From contig JBKPCD010000056.1 of assembly GCA_046727175.1 (NCBI GenBank), forward strand, positions 1 through 37,738: a DNA stretch of 37,738 bases. Reading direction: 5' to 3'. The notes below the pieces were generated by a model. That model was not told the origin of the DNA and did not search any database. It was given only the letters and a program-made list of their open reading frames with translations. Shown piece by piece: positions 1 to 7,410 of this stretch. The number at the start of each line of letters is the position of its first letter. Within the stretch, counting starts at the first letter, position 1. The position numbers were made by a program, and so were the translations under genes. This stretch comes from JBKPCD01 sp046727175 (GTDB taxonomy: Bacteria; Acidobacteriota; Vicinamibacteria; Vicinamibacterales; 2-12-FULL-66-21).

Positions 1-1
1 A

Positions 2-1831
2 CGTCACAAAGCCGACGAGCGCGCGTCCGGTGAACGACTGGCGGCTGCACAGCACGCAATGAAGCGACAGGCGGAGTTCGAGGAACGGCTCGCTCAAGAA
101 GAGGCCACGCGCAAAGCACTCGAGCGAGATCTTGCGGAGACACGTCAGGCATCTAAAGAAACTCGGCAGCGCTTGGTCGATGAGACCGCTGTCATCAGAC
201 GGCAGGCGCGCGAGCGCGAGGCGCGCGTCGAAGAGCGTGCCGTGAAGGATCGAGAGAACCACGAGCGCGCCCGATTGGTGACCCAGGCCGAACTTCAGCG
301 GCTCTCGGCCGAATACGCTGAGGTTCAACGCACTCTCGATCAGGTCCGTGCCGAGGCGCGGCAAACACTCGACCGCGTGTCGACTGAGCATGTTACCGAA
401 CGGAACCGGCTCGCGGCCATGATTGCCGAACGAGACGCCGAGCTGAAAGAGCAGGCGGCAACCCTTCGGGCTTCTCAGCAGGCGGGAAGAAACGCGCTCA
501 CGCAAGTCGAGGACAGGCTCCGCGTGACCGAGGAGACCCACGGTCGCGACGTCGCGCACCTTCAGGGGGAGCTCAACTCCCTCCGCAACGAGTTGGAAGT
601 CACCAGAAGCCAGCGCGAAGCGCTGCGGACCGAAGCGGATCAAGTGCCGCAACTCCGCAAACAATTGAACGAAAGTCAGGCAGAAAACCGCCGGCAGTTC
701 GAGGACGCTCCGTACGGATTGTTTCAATGCCGTCGAGACGGCGCACTCAAACACGCGAACCGTGCGTTGGTGCGCTTACTCGGTTACCGAACGGCGGATC
801 AATTGCGGAGAGTGGACTTTCCCACGAAAGTCTTCGAATCAGCGGACGATCTGCACTGGTTGATCGAACGCCGCCTGAGCGCGGGAACGATAGAATCGAT
901 CGAGACCGCGTGGAGGAGAAAAGACGGAGGCCGCCTTGTCGTGCGCCTGGTGGCCGTCGCTGCTTCGGCTGAGTGGATCGAAATCGTTGCGGATGACATC
1001 ACGAATCTTCGCGTGACAGAAGACAAACTTCGGCAGGCGCAACGAATGGAAGCGGTTGGGCGTCTCGCGTCGGAAGTTGCTGTTACCTGCGACAACCTGC
1101 TCCGAGACGTCAGTCACGACGGCCAGCAATGGCTGGCCACCATCGACAGCGACACTCCCCTGCGGCATCAAGGTGAACTGCTCCTTGGTGAGGTGACGCG
1201 TGCGGCCACGTTCCTGCGACAGCTCGCGGTATACGGCAAGAAGCAGACGAACGCCTTCCAACCAGTCGACGTGAACAAGGTCCTACGCGACTTCGAGCTC
1301 CTGCTCAAGCGCGTAGCCGGCGACGACATTCACCTCGTACTGCCGAAGACCTCGCCTCCACTCACGGTCGATGTCGATGTGGAGCGCGTCGAGAGAATCC
1401 TCGTCAATGTAGCGAGCTACGGACGTGAGCGGATGCCGTTCGGCGGCCAGCTCAAGTTTGAGCTAGCCACAGTTGTAATGGATCGCCAATTCGTTGCGAA
1501 GCATCCCCACGTCCGTCCCGGCGCTCACGTACTAGTCACGGTCACAGAAGTGAGAGGCACAGCGCGCTTAGACTCTGCGGACGCACTCCGAAACCAGCCT
1601 GTTGGAACGGATCACAGCACGCCAGAATCCGGCAAACCAGGAGTGGATCTAGGGGTGCTGATGGGACTCATCGGCGATTGCGGCGGACACTTGTGGATCA
1701 CGGCGGACCCGCCTGGCAACATGGTTCTGAAAATTCATTTGCCGAAGCGCCCCTTCGATGTCCAAGCAGAGCACAAGCAAGCGACTCGATTCGGCCGGGC
1801 TCTGTCGGTGGCGCGGTTGTTCGGTCATTAA
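2..1831 (+). CDS. PAS domain / degenerate histidine-kinase-like protein, 5' end outside window
   Basis: The reading frame is open from base 2, so the gene starts before the window; the first internal Met is at 59. Counting from that Met, residues 1-210 are a long charged coiled coil, 212-320 a PAS domain (DAPYGLFQ, then RRKDGGRLVVR), and 325-350 resemble the dimerisation region of hybrid-type histidine kinases (RQAQRMEAVGRLA). The H-box that normally reads VAHDFNNLL reads VAVTCDNLL, so the phospho-accepting His is a Val (342). The ATPase part is eroded too: the N-box is NVASYGRERMP, the DxGxG box is EVRGTAR, and GxGLGL is GVDLGV. Catalysis is therefore unlikely; a scaffold or sensor role is inferred. 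No membrane segment is visible. An atypical response regulator follows at 2359. Confidence 0.8.
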   Translation, partial: RHKADERASGERLAAAQHAMKRQAEFEERLAQEEATRKALERDLAETRQASKETRQRLVDETAVIRRQAREREARVEERAVKDRENHERARLVTQAELQRLSAEYAEVQRTLDQVRAEARQTLDRVSTEHVTERNRLAAMIAERDAELKEQAATLRASQQAGRNALTQVEDRLRVTEETHGRDVAHLQGELNSLRNELEVTRSQREALRTEADQVPQLRKQLNESQAENRRQFEDAPYGLFQCRRDGALKHANRALVRLLGYRTADQLRRVDFPTKVFESADDLHWLIERRLSAGTIESIETAWRRKDGGRLVVRLVAVAASAEWIEIVADDITNLRVTEDKLRQAQRMEAVGRLASEVAVTCDNLLRDVSHDGQQWLATIDSDTPLRHQGELLLGEVTRAATFLRQLAVYGKKQTNAFQPVDVNKVLRDFELLLKRVAGDDIHLVLPKTSPPLTVDVDVERVERILVNVASYGRERMPFGGQLKFELATVVMDRQFVAKHPHVRPGAHVLVTVTEVRGTARLDSADALRNQPVGTDHSTPESGKPGVDLGVLMGLIGDCGGHLWITADPPGNMVLKIHLPKRPFDVQAEHKQATRFGRALSVARLFGH

Positions 1832-1851
1832 ATCTGACCTCGTCAGATTTA
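1829..1851 (+). terminator. Hairpin overlapping the stop codon of the kinase-like gene
   Basis: A perfect 9-bp inverted repeat, TAAATCTGA / TCAGATTTA, with a 5-nt loop (CCTCG). It begins on the TAA stop codon. There is no long U-tract, so rho-independent termination is possible but not certain. Confidence 0.5.
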
Positions 1852-2211
1852 TCGAAAGTCGAATCATTTCTCCTGTCACGCGCGCACCCCTTCGACGGAG
1901 GTCAGGGCCCTCCTGAGCCTTTCGCGCAGGCAAGCTCGCCGATGCGCTCCCGACATATACGCGTTCGGCGTCCTCTTGGTCGATGAAGGGCGCTTTCTGA
2001 CGTACGGCACCGATGTCGCGAGTATGCTGTTCCACGTGTCAACGAGCGCCATCGACGGCATCGCCCAAACGGATCCCTTAATCTCGACGTCGTGCCCGAT
2101 GCAGCAGATATGAAATACTCGGCATGCTGCTTTGGGTCGCGAGCGCTCGTTTTATTTGTGTCAACCCATCGCTGGAGCATGTCGCCCGGTGTTGCCGCTT
2201 TCTCCCACGTT

Positions 2212-2234
2212 CTGAAGTCGTTTTAGCACTTCAG
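2212..2234. promoter_or_regulatory. Inverted repeat in the 1832-2358 intergenic region
   Basis: A perfect 7-bp inverted repeat (CTGAAGT / ACTTCAG, 9-nt loop) lies about 125 bp upstream of the LuxR-type regulator gene. It could be an operator or the end of an upstream transcript. The rest of 1852-2358 shows no gene I can support; the open frames there have no recognisable protein. Confidence 0.3.
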
Positions 2235-2358
2235 CGGTCGGCAGCGAATTGGCGGCTCCTCAACTATTATTATCGGGCTGCGTGATGGGGTGCTTTCATG
2301 GCTCTGCCCACTGATCGAACTGACGAGCTGCACGCCGTCCACTGCTGTTGGGGTTCGT

Positions 2359-3009
2359 ATGACCCGTGTCGTCGTCGTCGTTGGTACCAGGCTTTATCGC
2401 GAGGGTCTTGCGCAGCTGCTCAATGCACATGATGAGTTCACCGTGGTGGCCGCCGAGTCGACGGGACGCGACGCGTTAGAGCGGCTCGATGAGGCGGCGG
2501 CAGACGTGGCGCTCGCTGATATCGACGTACCCGATCTCGATGAAATGTCGATCGCGCTCGCGCAACGATCACCCCGAATCCCGCTCGTCGCCCTCGGAAT
2601 CAGCGACTCGGACTCGGACGTGCTCGCGTGCGCCGAGATGGGCATGGCGGCCTATGTCACGCGGGAGAGTTCCATTGAGGAGCTCGCCGCGGCGGTTCAG
2701 GGTGCGGCGGATGGCGAGCTGATCTGTTCCCCGCGAACAGCTGGAACCCTCATACGCCGTCTCGCAGAGCTCGCCGCCGAGAACCATCGCAACGGGTCGG
2801 TGGCGCTCCTGACCCGCCGCGAGCGCGAGGTCGCGGCGCTCATGTGCGAGGAGCTCTCGAACAAGGAGATCGCCATGCGACTGCGCATCGAAGTGGCGAC
2901 GGTCAAGAATCACGTCCACAATGTCCTCGACAAGCTGCGCGTCCATCGTCGGGCCGAAGCGATTCGACTGCTTGCGCATCCAACGAATCGCCCGGCCAGT
3001 CACCAGTAG
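2359..3009 (+). CDS. NarL/LuxR-type response regulator with atypical receiver
   Basis: 216 residues from ATG 2359, chosen because the receiver beta-1 strand (TRVVVVVGTRLYREGL) starts at once and GGGG lies just upstream; an in-frame start at 2290 would add a non-homologous tail. The receiver covers about 1-120 with candidate phospho-Asp D54 (ALADIDVPD). The C-terminal LuxR helix-turn-helix (about 148-206) contains LTRREREVAAL, SNKEIAMRL and TVKNHVHNVLDKL. The acidic pair that binds Mg2+ in canonical receivers (IVDD) reads VVVG here, the switch Thr/Ser is not evident, and the conserved Lys is Arg102. Phosphorylation-independent control is therefore plausible (inference). DNA binding looks intact. 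It follows the degenerate kinase and precedes the protease/peptide locus, so it may regulate either. Confidence 0.85.
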   Translation: MTRVVVVVGTRLYREGLAQLLNAHDEFTVVAAESTGRDALERLDEAAADVALADIDVPDLDEMSIALAQRSPRIPLVALGISDSDSDVLACAEMGMAAYVTRESSIEELAAAVQGAADGELICSPRTAGTLIRRLAELAAENHRNGSVALLTRREREVAALMCEELSNKEIAMRLRIEVATVKNHVHNVLDKLRVHRRAEAIRLLAHPTNRPASHQ

Positions 3010-3209
3010 CGGCCTACCTACACTGAACGGGCTTCTGGGTCGCCTGCGCAGTTCGCTGGCGGCCTCGTCCATCTTCTTCAACCTCGACCACTGATGCATC
3101 GGTTCGACTAGGGTCTAGATCCGCGCGTAGACCCAAATCGCATCTTCCGGTCTATTCACATTCAAGCTGCCGAACAACAGAATCCAACGGGAAGGCGCAT
3201 CGGTTTTGA

Positions 3210-5423
3210 ATGATCCCGCCGAGCCGTACGCAGTCACGTTCGCTCGCGCACACCAGCGGGCTCGCAGGAACGTTATGTTCGCTTTCACCGCACCGGGCGG
3301 TTTCGGGCATGCCGCCCGAACTCCCGTCCGCATCCTATCCACCGATACGGGGCCTCACAGCCCTGTGGAACATCACCAAAGGCGATCCGCGGGTCACGAT
3401 CGCGGTGATCGATGGGCCTGTCGACACATCACACCCGTGCTTCGCGGGAGTGTCGCTCCAGACTCTCAACCTGAAGGGGCGCGCCAGGGTTGTGTGCCGG
3501 AGCAAGGCGCAGGGCAGTTGCAATCACGGGACCCAGATTGCCAGTCTCTTGTTCGCCCAGCACGGCTGTGGACCCGTCTGGGGTATCGCTCCGGGCTGTC
3601 GCGGTCTGATCATCCCGATTTTTCGCGACCACCCTCTCGTCGCGGGTGGTGTGCTGCCGGCCACGCAGACGGATCTCGCTCGAGCGATAGACCTGGCGAG
3701 GGACCACGGCGCACAGATCATCAACATCAGCTCGGGTCAGACGTCGGTCCGCGGCCACGCCGAGCCTCAACTGGAGGCTGCAGTTCGGCGATGTGCCGAG
3801 AGCGGCGTGCTGATCGTGTCGGCGGCGGGCAACGAGGGGTGCAACTGCCTTCACGTGCCTGCCGCGTTGCCCGATGTGCTGGTCGTCGGCGCGCTGGACA
3901 GCGCGGGGCAGCCGGCGGAGTTCAGCAATTACGGTGAGCTCTATCGCGCCCGGGGTGTCCTTGTTCCGGGCGAGAACCTGAGGGTCGCCAGTACCGGCGG
4001 AGGATTCGAGGTCCAGACGGGCACCTCGTTCGCCACGCCGCTCGTGTCTGGCATCGCGGCGCTGCTGCTCAGCGCGCATTACAAACTCGGCCAAGGTCGA
4101 GGCCAGTTAAAACCAATCGGTCTGCGCGACCTCCTCCTGAAGAGCGCGCGCGAGTGTACAGCCAGAGATCCCACGGCGTGCCGCCGCTTTCTAGCCGGCA
4201 CGCTCGACGTAGAGCGGGCTTTAACGCTTCTAAGCCGAGGAGAGCCACTGATGACAACTCCCAATTCACAAGGTCAGACGCCTTTCGATGGGTCTCCGGA
4301 CACCTCGACGGATACGGGTGATCTCGGGGAGAACGCACCGGACAACACGAGCGGACCCGCGTTGGAAAACAGACACAGTGTGCCCGCCGGGCAGACGCGA
4401 AGCGTTAACTACGGCGCCGCTGGTACCGTGCCCAGTTCAGGAGGGAGGCCGCGACAGGAAGCCGCGGGTCGACCGCAGGTTGCTCCGTCCTGCAAGTGTG
4501 GTGGCGGTGGTGGAGAGGGCTGTTCGTGCGGCGGCGGAGGTGGAAACAGCGGCGGCGGAGGATCGGAAAAAGACCGGCCCCCGCTGGTGTATGCCCTGGG
4601 AACTCTCTCCTATGACTTTGGAACTCAGGCGCGCTTCGATTCCATCGCGGCGAACATTATTCCTCCGGAGGGAGCGCCGCCAGCACCAGTCGGCCCGATC
4701 CCTGCGTCGATTGACACGGACGCGCTGTTGGCCCACCTGGAGGAGAACCCGCATGTGGCGGAGTCGATCACGTGGACACTGAACCTCGACGCCACGCCGA
4801 TTTATGCTATTCGACCTGACGGAGCCTTCGCGGCCCGAACCTACGAGGTGCTGCGGCAATTCCTGTCGGAACAGGTGGACGCGAAGGTGCGTTCCGAGCG
4901 CGTCTCCATTCCGGGCTACATGATTGGCACGCAGACGCTTCTCACCGGACAAAAGGTGGGCGTTGTTGTGCCCGAGCTGCGCGGGCTGTTCAACTGGACG
5001 ATAGGAGCGCTCGTCACTCGCGCTGCGGGAAAACGCCCCGATGAGAAAGCCCCGAAGCCTGAACGGGAGGCGTTCCGGAAGAAAGAAGAGGGCATTACGA
5101 ACTTCCTGCAGCGAGTGTACTTCGAGGTCCGCAATCTGGGGCTGGAGCCCCGCGACCGCGCGCTGAACTTCGCGGCGACGAACGCGTTCCAAATCGAACG
5201 GGTCTTCGGTCACGCGGCCGCGGCGGGACTTCAACTCGACCAGATCGAGGTGGAGCGAAGCCCGGTTTGCCGGGTCGACAGTGATTGCTGGGACATCGTG
5301 CTTTATTTCTTCAACCCGGTGAACGTACTCGGCGAGGCCCGCCACGCGTATCGGTTCACCGTCGATGTGAGCGACGTCGTTCCTGTTCTCATCGGGGACA
5401 TTCGCGAATGGTCGGTACGGTAG
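3210..5423 (+). CDS. PatA/PatG-family subtilisin-like maturation protease (cyanobactin type)
   Basis: 737 residues. The S8 catalytic set is complete: D68 (AVIDGPVD), H106 (NHGTQIAS), oxyanion N208 (AAGNEG) and S273 (GTSFATP). Residues 345-455 form a low-complexity linker ending in a Cys/Gly block (CKCGGGGGEGCSCGGGGG). From about 456 to the end is the extra domain of cyanobactin PatA/PatG proteases (LVYALGTLSYDFG, ITWTLNLDATPIYAI, YRFTVDVSDVVPVLIG). In that family these proteases cut precursor peptides, and PatG also macrocyclises them; which applies here is unknown. There is no clear signal peptide, so it is probably cytoplasmic. The subtilase homology could begin at ATG 3309, which would remove 33 residues. 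Three small peptide genes follow on the same strand, the first 86 bp downstream. No YcaO, prenyltransferase or adenylation gene is in the window. Confidence 0.88.
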   Translation: MIPPSRTQSRSLAHTSGLAGTLCSLSPHRAVSGMPPELPSASYPPIRGLTALWNITKGDPRVTIAVIDGPVDTSHPCFAGVSLQTLNLKGRARVVCRSKAQGSCNHGTQIASLLFAQHGCGPVWGIAPGCRGLIIPIFRDHPLVAGGVLPATQTDLARAIDLARDHGAQIINISSGQTSVRGHAEPQLEAAVRRCAESGVLIVSAAGNEGCNCLHVPAALPDVLVVGALDSAGQPAEFSNYGELYRARGVLVPGENLRVASTGGGFEVQTGTSFATPLVSGIAALLLSAHYKLGQGRGQLKPIGLRDLLLKSARECTARDPTACRRFLAGTLDVERALTLLSRGEPLMTTPNSQGQTPFDGSPDTSTDTGDLGENAPDNTSGPALENRHSVPAGQTRSVNYGAAGTVPSSGGRPRQEAAGRPQVAPSCKCGGGGGEGCSCGGGGGNSGGGGSEKDRPPLVYALGTLSYDFGTQARFDSIAANIIPPEGAPPAPVGPIPASIDTDALLAHLEENPHVAESITWTLNLDATPIYAIRPDGAFAARTYEVLRQFLSEQVDAKVRSERVSIPGYMIGTQTLLTGQKVGVVVPELRGLFNWTIGALVTRAAGKRPDEKAPKPEREAFRKKEEGITNFLQRVYFEVRNLGLEPRDRALNFAATNAFQIERVFGHAAAAGLQLDQIEVERSPVCRVDSDCWDIVLYFFNPVNVLGEARHAYRFTVDVSDVVPVLIGDIREWSVR

Positions 5424-5509
5424 TTGCCAGTTGGTGTTGCGGCTGACGCTAGGTGTGCGGCGACGGTCTCGAGTCCTCAGACGAAGGCCGGTGCAAGGGG
5501 AGGTTTGCG

Positions 5510-5713
5510 ATGCGAGTTCCAGTTCAAGCGCCCGCGCTGGTGCGGAATCAACGGTCGCGCTTCGTCCGCCGATTCGGTTGCGGGCGGGTGGAGGCCTACG
5601 GTGTGCGTCCGTCTCAGTACAACGGAGGAGAGGAAGGCGAGACCGGGGAGGAGGAGGAGGGCGAAGCTGGTGGGCAGGGTGGTGACGAAGGCGGCAGTGT
5701 GGAGTCAGACTGA
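5510..5713 (+). CDS. Candidate precursor peptide 1 (67 aa, Gly/Glu-rich tail)
   Basis: ATG 5510 has a strong ribosome-binding site (GGGGAGG, 6-nt spacing). Residues 1-36 are basic and begin MRVPVQAPALVR. This matches, without gaps, the P-x-x-x-P-A-[IL]-x-R start of the two Cys-rich peptides downstream, and the GVRP near residue 31 parallels their GVYP. Residues 39-67 are almost only Gly and acidic residues, with about 20 of 29 being G or E. A basic leader plus a contrasting tail, next to a PatG-like protease, suggests a precursor peptide, but the tail resembles no core I know. There is one Cys (24) and no signal peptide. It could instead be a small non-processed accessory protein. Confidence 0.6.
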   Translation: MRVPVQAPALVRNQRSRFVRRFGCGRVEAYGVRPSQYNGGEEGETGEEEEGEAGGQGGDEGGSVESD

Positions 5714-5776
5714 TTGTCGCCAGGTTCCAGAGCGTAGTGTGCTGACCACAATCCTGTGGTGAGGTGGAGGTGTTCG

Positions 5777-6034
5777 ATGTTGTTACCCGGACAACGGCCT
5801 GCCATCGCGCGGCCCGCCCATGCGGGATCGTTCGAGGAACGGGCTCAGGGCGGTGTGTATCCTCAGGTGAAGGTCTGCACGCCGTGCGTACGTGTCGGCG
5901 GCGGGCAGTGGTGCTTCAATCTGCCGATCATCGGGCGGCGGTGTCTGAGCGTGCCGTCACTCGGCACCTGGAAGGCGTGCTGCGAGACTAGGTGGGGCTG
6001 GCCGCCTGTTAGTTGCGGGCTCTCGCGGTGCTAG
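5777..6034 (+). CDS. Candidate precursor peptide 2 (85 aa, eight cysteines)
   Basis: ATG 5777 lies 6 nt after a perfect GGAGG (5766-5770). An in-frame ATG at 5756 is less likely because similarity to the paralogue at 6189 starts at 5777. The N-terminal part (MLLPGQRPAIARP, FEERA, GVYP; residues 1-30) looks like a leader. The rest has eight Cys with spacing C-x2-C-x8-C-x9-C-x11-CC-x10-C-x4-C. By hand alignment about 58 of 85 positions match the downstream copy, with all Cys and their spacing kept, which strongly supports real coding. There is no hydrophobic signal peptide. The product could be a modified or disulfide-rich secreted peptide, or a small metal-binding protein. It is probably co-transcribed with the protease upstream. 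Confidence 0.75.
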   Translation: MLLPGQRPAIARPAHAGSFEERAQGGVYPQVKVCTPCVRVGGGQWCFNLPIIGRRCLSVPSLGTWKACCETRWGWPPVSCGLSRC

Positions 6035-6050
6035 GCTGGCGACGAACGTC

Positions 6051-6065
6051 GCGCGTCTGAGGCGC
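6051..6065 (+). promoter_or_regulatory. Stem-loop after peptide gene 2
   Basis: GCGC-GTCTGAG-GCGC lies 17 bp after the stop codon. The same sequence in a better-paired form recurs after peptide gene 3. It could be an attenuator, processing site or weak terminator; there is no U-tract. The rest of 6035-6177 shows no gene. Confidence 0.35.
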
Positions 6066-6177
6066 CGCGCCGAGGAGACCCGGCTGCGCGTGGCGGCACA
6101 GTCGCTGTGTCGCCGCGTGCTGGCACGGGTCGGCACTTTTCGCGTGACAGCGAATGTTATTTCGCCGTCCTCCTCGC

Positions 6178-6191
6178 GGAGGTGTTGATTG
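6178..6191 (+). promoter_or_regulatory. Ribosome-binding site that fixes a TTG start for peptide gene 3
   Basis: GGAGG (6178-6182) is followed by 6 nt and then TTG (6189). This is the same spacing as GGAGG-N6-ATG in the paralogue at 5766-5779. The match in sequence context and in the encoded first residues decides for TTG as start. Confidence 0.65.
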
Positions 6192-6452
6192 CTGGTGCCC
6201 CACTTACGACCTGCCATCGCGCGGCCCGGCCACGCCGGAGCGTTCGAGGAACGTGCTGAGGACGGTGTCTACCCGCACCAGGTGAAGACCGAGTGCTCGC
6301 GGTGCGTCTTTGTCCGCGCTGGATCGTGGTGCGTTCACCTCCAGACCCTCGGGCGGAGGTGCTTCAACGTTCCGTCGCCCGGCCGTTGGAAGGCCTGCTG
6401 CGAAGTGCGATGGGGTGGGACACCCGTGAGGTGCGGCCTCTCACGCTGCTAG
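6189..6452 (+). CDS. Candidate precursor peptide 3 (87 aa, eight cysteines), paralogue of peptide 2
   Basis: The start is TTG 6189, set by the aligned ribosome-binding site. The leader-like part (RPAIARPGHAG, FEERA, GVYP) is nearly identical to that of peptide 2. Its Cys spacing is the same, C-x2-C-x8-C-x9-C-x11-CC-x10-C-x4-C, ending CGLSRC. Between the cysteines the residues differ more than in the leader, a pattern common in duplicated precursor genes with conserved leader and diversified product region. Invariant blocks within the Cys region are GRRC, VPS, WKACCE and CGLSRC. The thioredoxin-like gene follows 250 bp downstream. Alternative reading: a small zinc- or disulfide-bearing protein family unrelated to the protease. 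Confidence 0.73.
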   Translation: MLVPHLRPAIARPGHAGAFEERAEDGVYPHQVKTECSRCVFVRAGSWCVHLQTLGRRCFNVPSPGRWKACCEVRWGGTPVRCGLSRC

Positions 6453-6467
6453 CTGGACGCGGAGTCC

Positions 6468-6484
6468 GGCGCGTCTGAGGCGCC
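6468..6484 (+). promoter_or_regulatory. Stem-loop after peptide gene 3
   Basis: GGCGC-GTCTGAG-GCGCC, a perfect 5-bp stem, lies 16 bp after the stop codon. It is the counterpart of the element after peptide gene 2. The stretch from here to 6702 contains no gene I can support; a 62-codon frame at 6507 lacks the shared leader. Confidence 0.4.
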
Positions 6485-6702
6485 TCGTGGCGACGCGGGG
6501 AGGCTCATGCCTCGGCCCGCTTCTAGGGTCGCCGTTTCTGTCGAACTGGCACGACGTCGCAGGCCCGCCGCCACAGAATCGTGCACCGGATGGGCCGGTG
6601 TCTGCGCGTTACATCCCGCGGCCGATTCCCTCACCAATGCTGCTGACGGTAGTCTAAGAAGTATAGGACGCGTTCGACTTTCGCGGCTGCCGTGATCCCA
6701 CG

Positions 6703-7293
6703 ATGGAGACGAATCCGCTCAGCGAGCGGCCCGACCTCGAGCAACTGGCCGAGGAGGCCGTGGAAGAACTCCTCGTATCGGGGGCGTTCGCGACCTATTC
6801 CGGGAAGCTGCCTGCCGGTGCGAGGGACAAGCTCAAACGGTCGAAGCTGCGATTGGATGATGAGTCCCTTCTGGAGGACATCTTCGCGGAACGGATGATT
6901 GCGCTGACCAGAAACGACTACGTCGAGGAGATCGACGACGAAGATCTGGACGAGAAGGTTCTCGCCGCGAGTCACGATCGCCCGGTCATAGTAGATATCT
7001 ACTCCGACTACTGCCGCCCTTGTAATCACATCCTGCCGATCGTCTACCAGCTGGCCGAAAAGTACCGGAACGAGCTCAAGGTGGTGAAGATCAACATCTC
7101 GAAGAACGCCAGGTTTCGGGAAACCTTTCTCGGCCCCGTGCAGATGACTCCGGCCTTCCTGTTCTTCAGAAACGGGCGACCGGTACGGGCGAGCGGCCGT
7201 CTCACGCGCCTGCTTGGGCAGACAGCCTTCATTGCAAGCACGCGTGCAGGCCTGGAAAAACGCATCCGGTCTGTCGTGAGCATGCGAATTTGA
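6703..7293 (+). CDS. Thioredoxin-fold protein with N-terminal extension
   Basis: 196 residues. About 1-85 is an acidic helical extension without known domain; 85-195 is a thioredoxin fold. The redox motif is C104-R-P-C107 (YSDYCRPCNHILP) and the cis-proline is P150 (QMTPAFLFF). There is no signal peptide or membrane segment, so it should act in the cytoplasm. CRPC differs from the CGPC of classical thioredoxin, which can shift redox potential. It lies downstream of the Cys-rich peptide genes on the same strand, so it may reduce, oxidise or hold those peptides during maturation. This is inferred from position only. The upstream ribosome-binding site is weak; ATG 6703 is the first good start. 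Confidence 0.85.
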   Translation: METNPLSERPDLEQLAEEAVEELLVSGAFATYSGKLPAGARDKLKRSKLRLDDESLLEDIFAERMIALTRNDYVEEIDDEDLDEKVLAASHDRPVIVDIYSDYCRPCNHILPIVYQLAEKYRNELKVVKINISKNARFRETFLGPVQMTPAFLFFRNGRPVRASGRLTRLLGQTAFIASTRAGLEKRIRSVVSMRI

Positions 7294-7410
7294 GTCGTCA
7301 CACTCACCGAACCAGTGGGCGGACGCGCGGCGCAGCTGCAACCGGAAGACCCCTGACGACGCTGGAAGTCGAAGTGCGGTCGGTGAGCCAGGCGCTGATC
7401 GAGTCCGGGT

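Larger units (their letters stand above)
5766..6484 (+). repeat. Tandem duplication carrying the two Cys-rich peptide genes
   Basis: Two diverged units, 5766-6065 and 6178-6484, each run from the GGAGG site through the peptide gene to the GTCTGAG stem-loop. The best-conserved DNA is at the leader (CTGCCATCGCGCGGCCC) and at the 3' stem-loop. Copy starts are 412 bp apart. Confidence 0.7.

Noticed and set aside
1852..2289. Coding relic suggested by a frame near 1940-2090 (ALGVLLVDEGRF)
   Set aside because: It has no start, no family resemblance and several stops nearby.
6507..6695. A 62-codon frame after the Cys-peptide genes as a fourth precursor peptide
   Set aside because: It lacks the P-x-x-x-P-A leader motif and the Cys pattern, and its ribosome-binding site is only 3 nt from the ATG.
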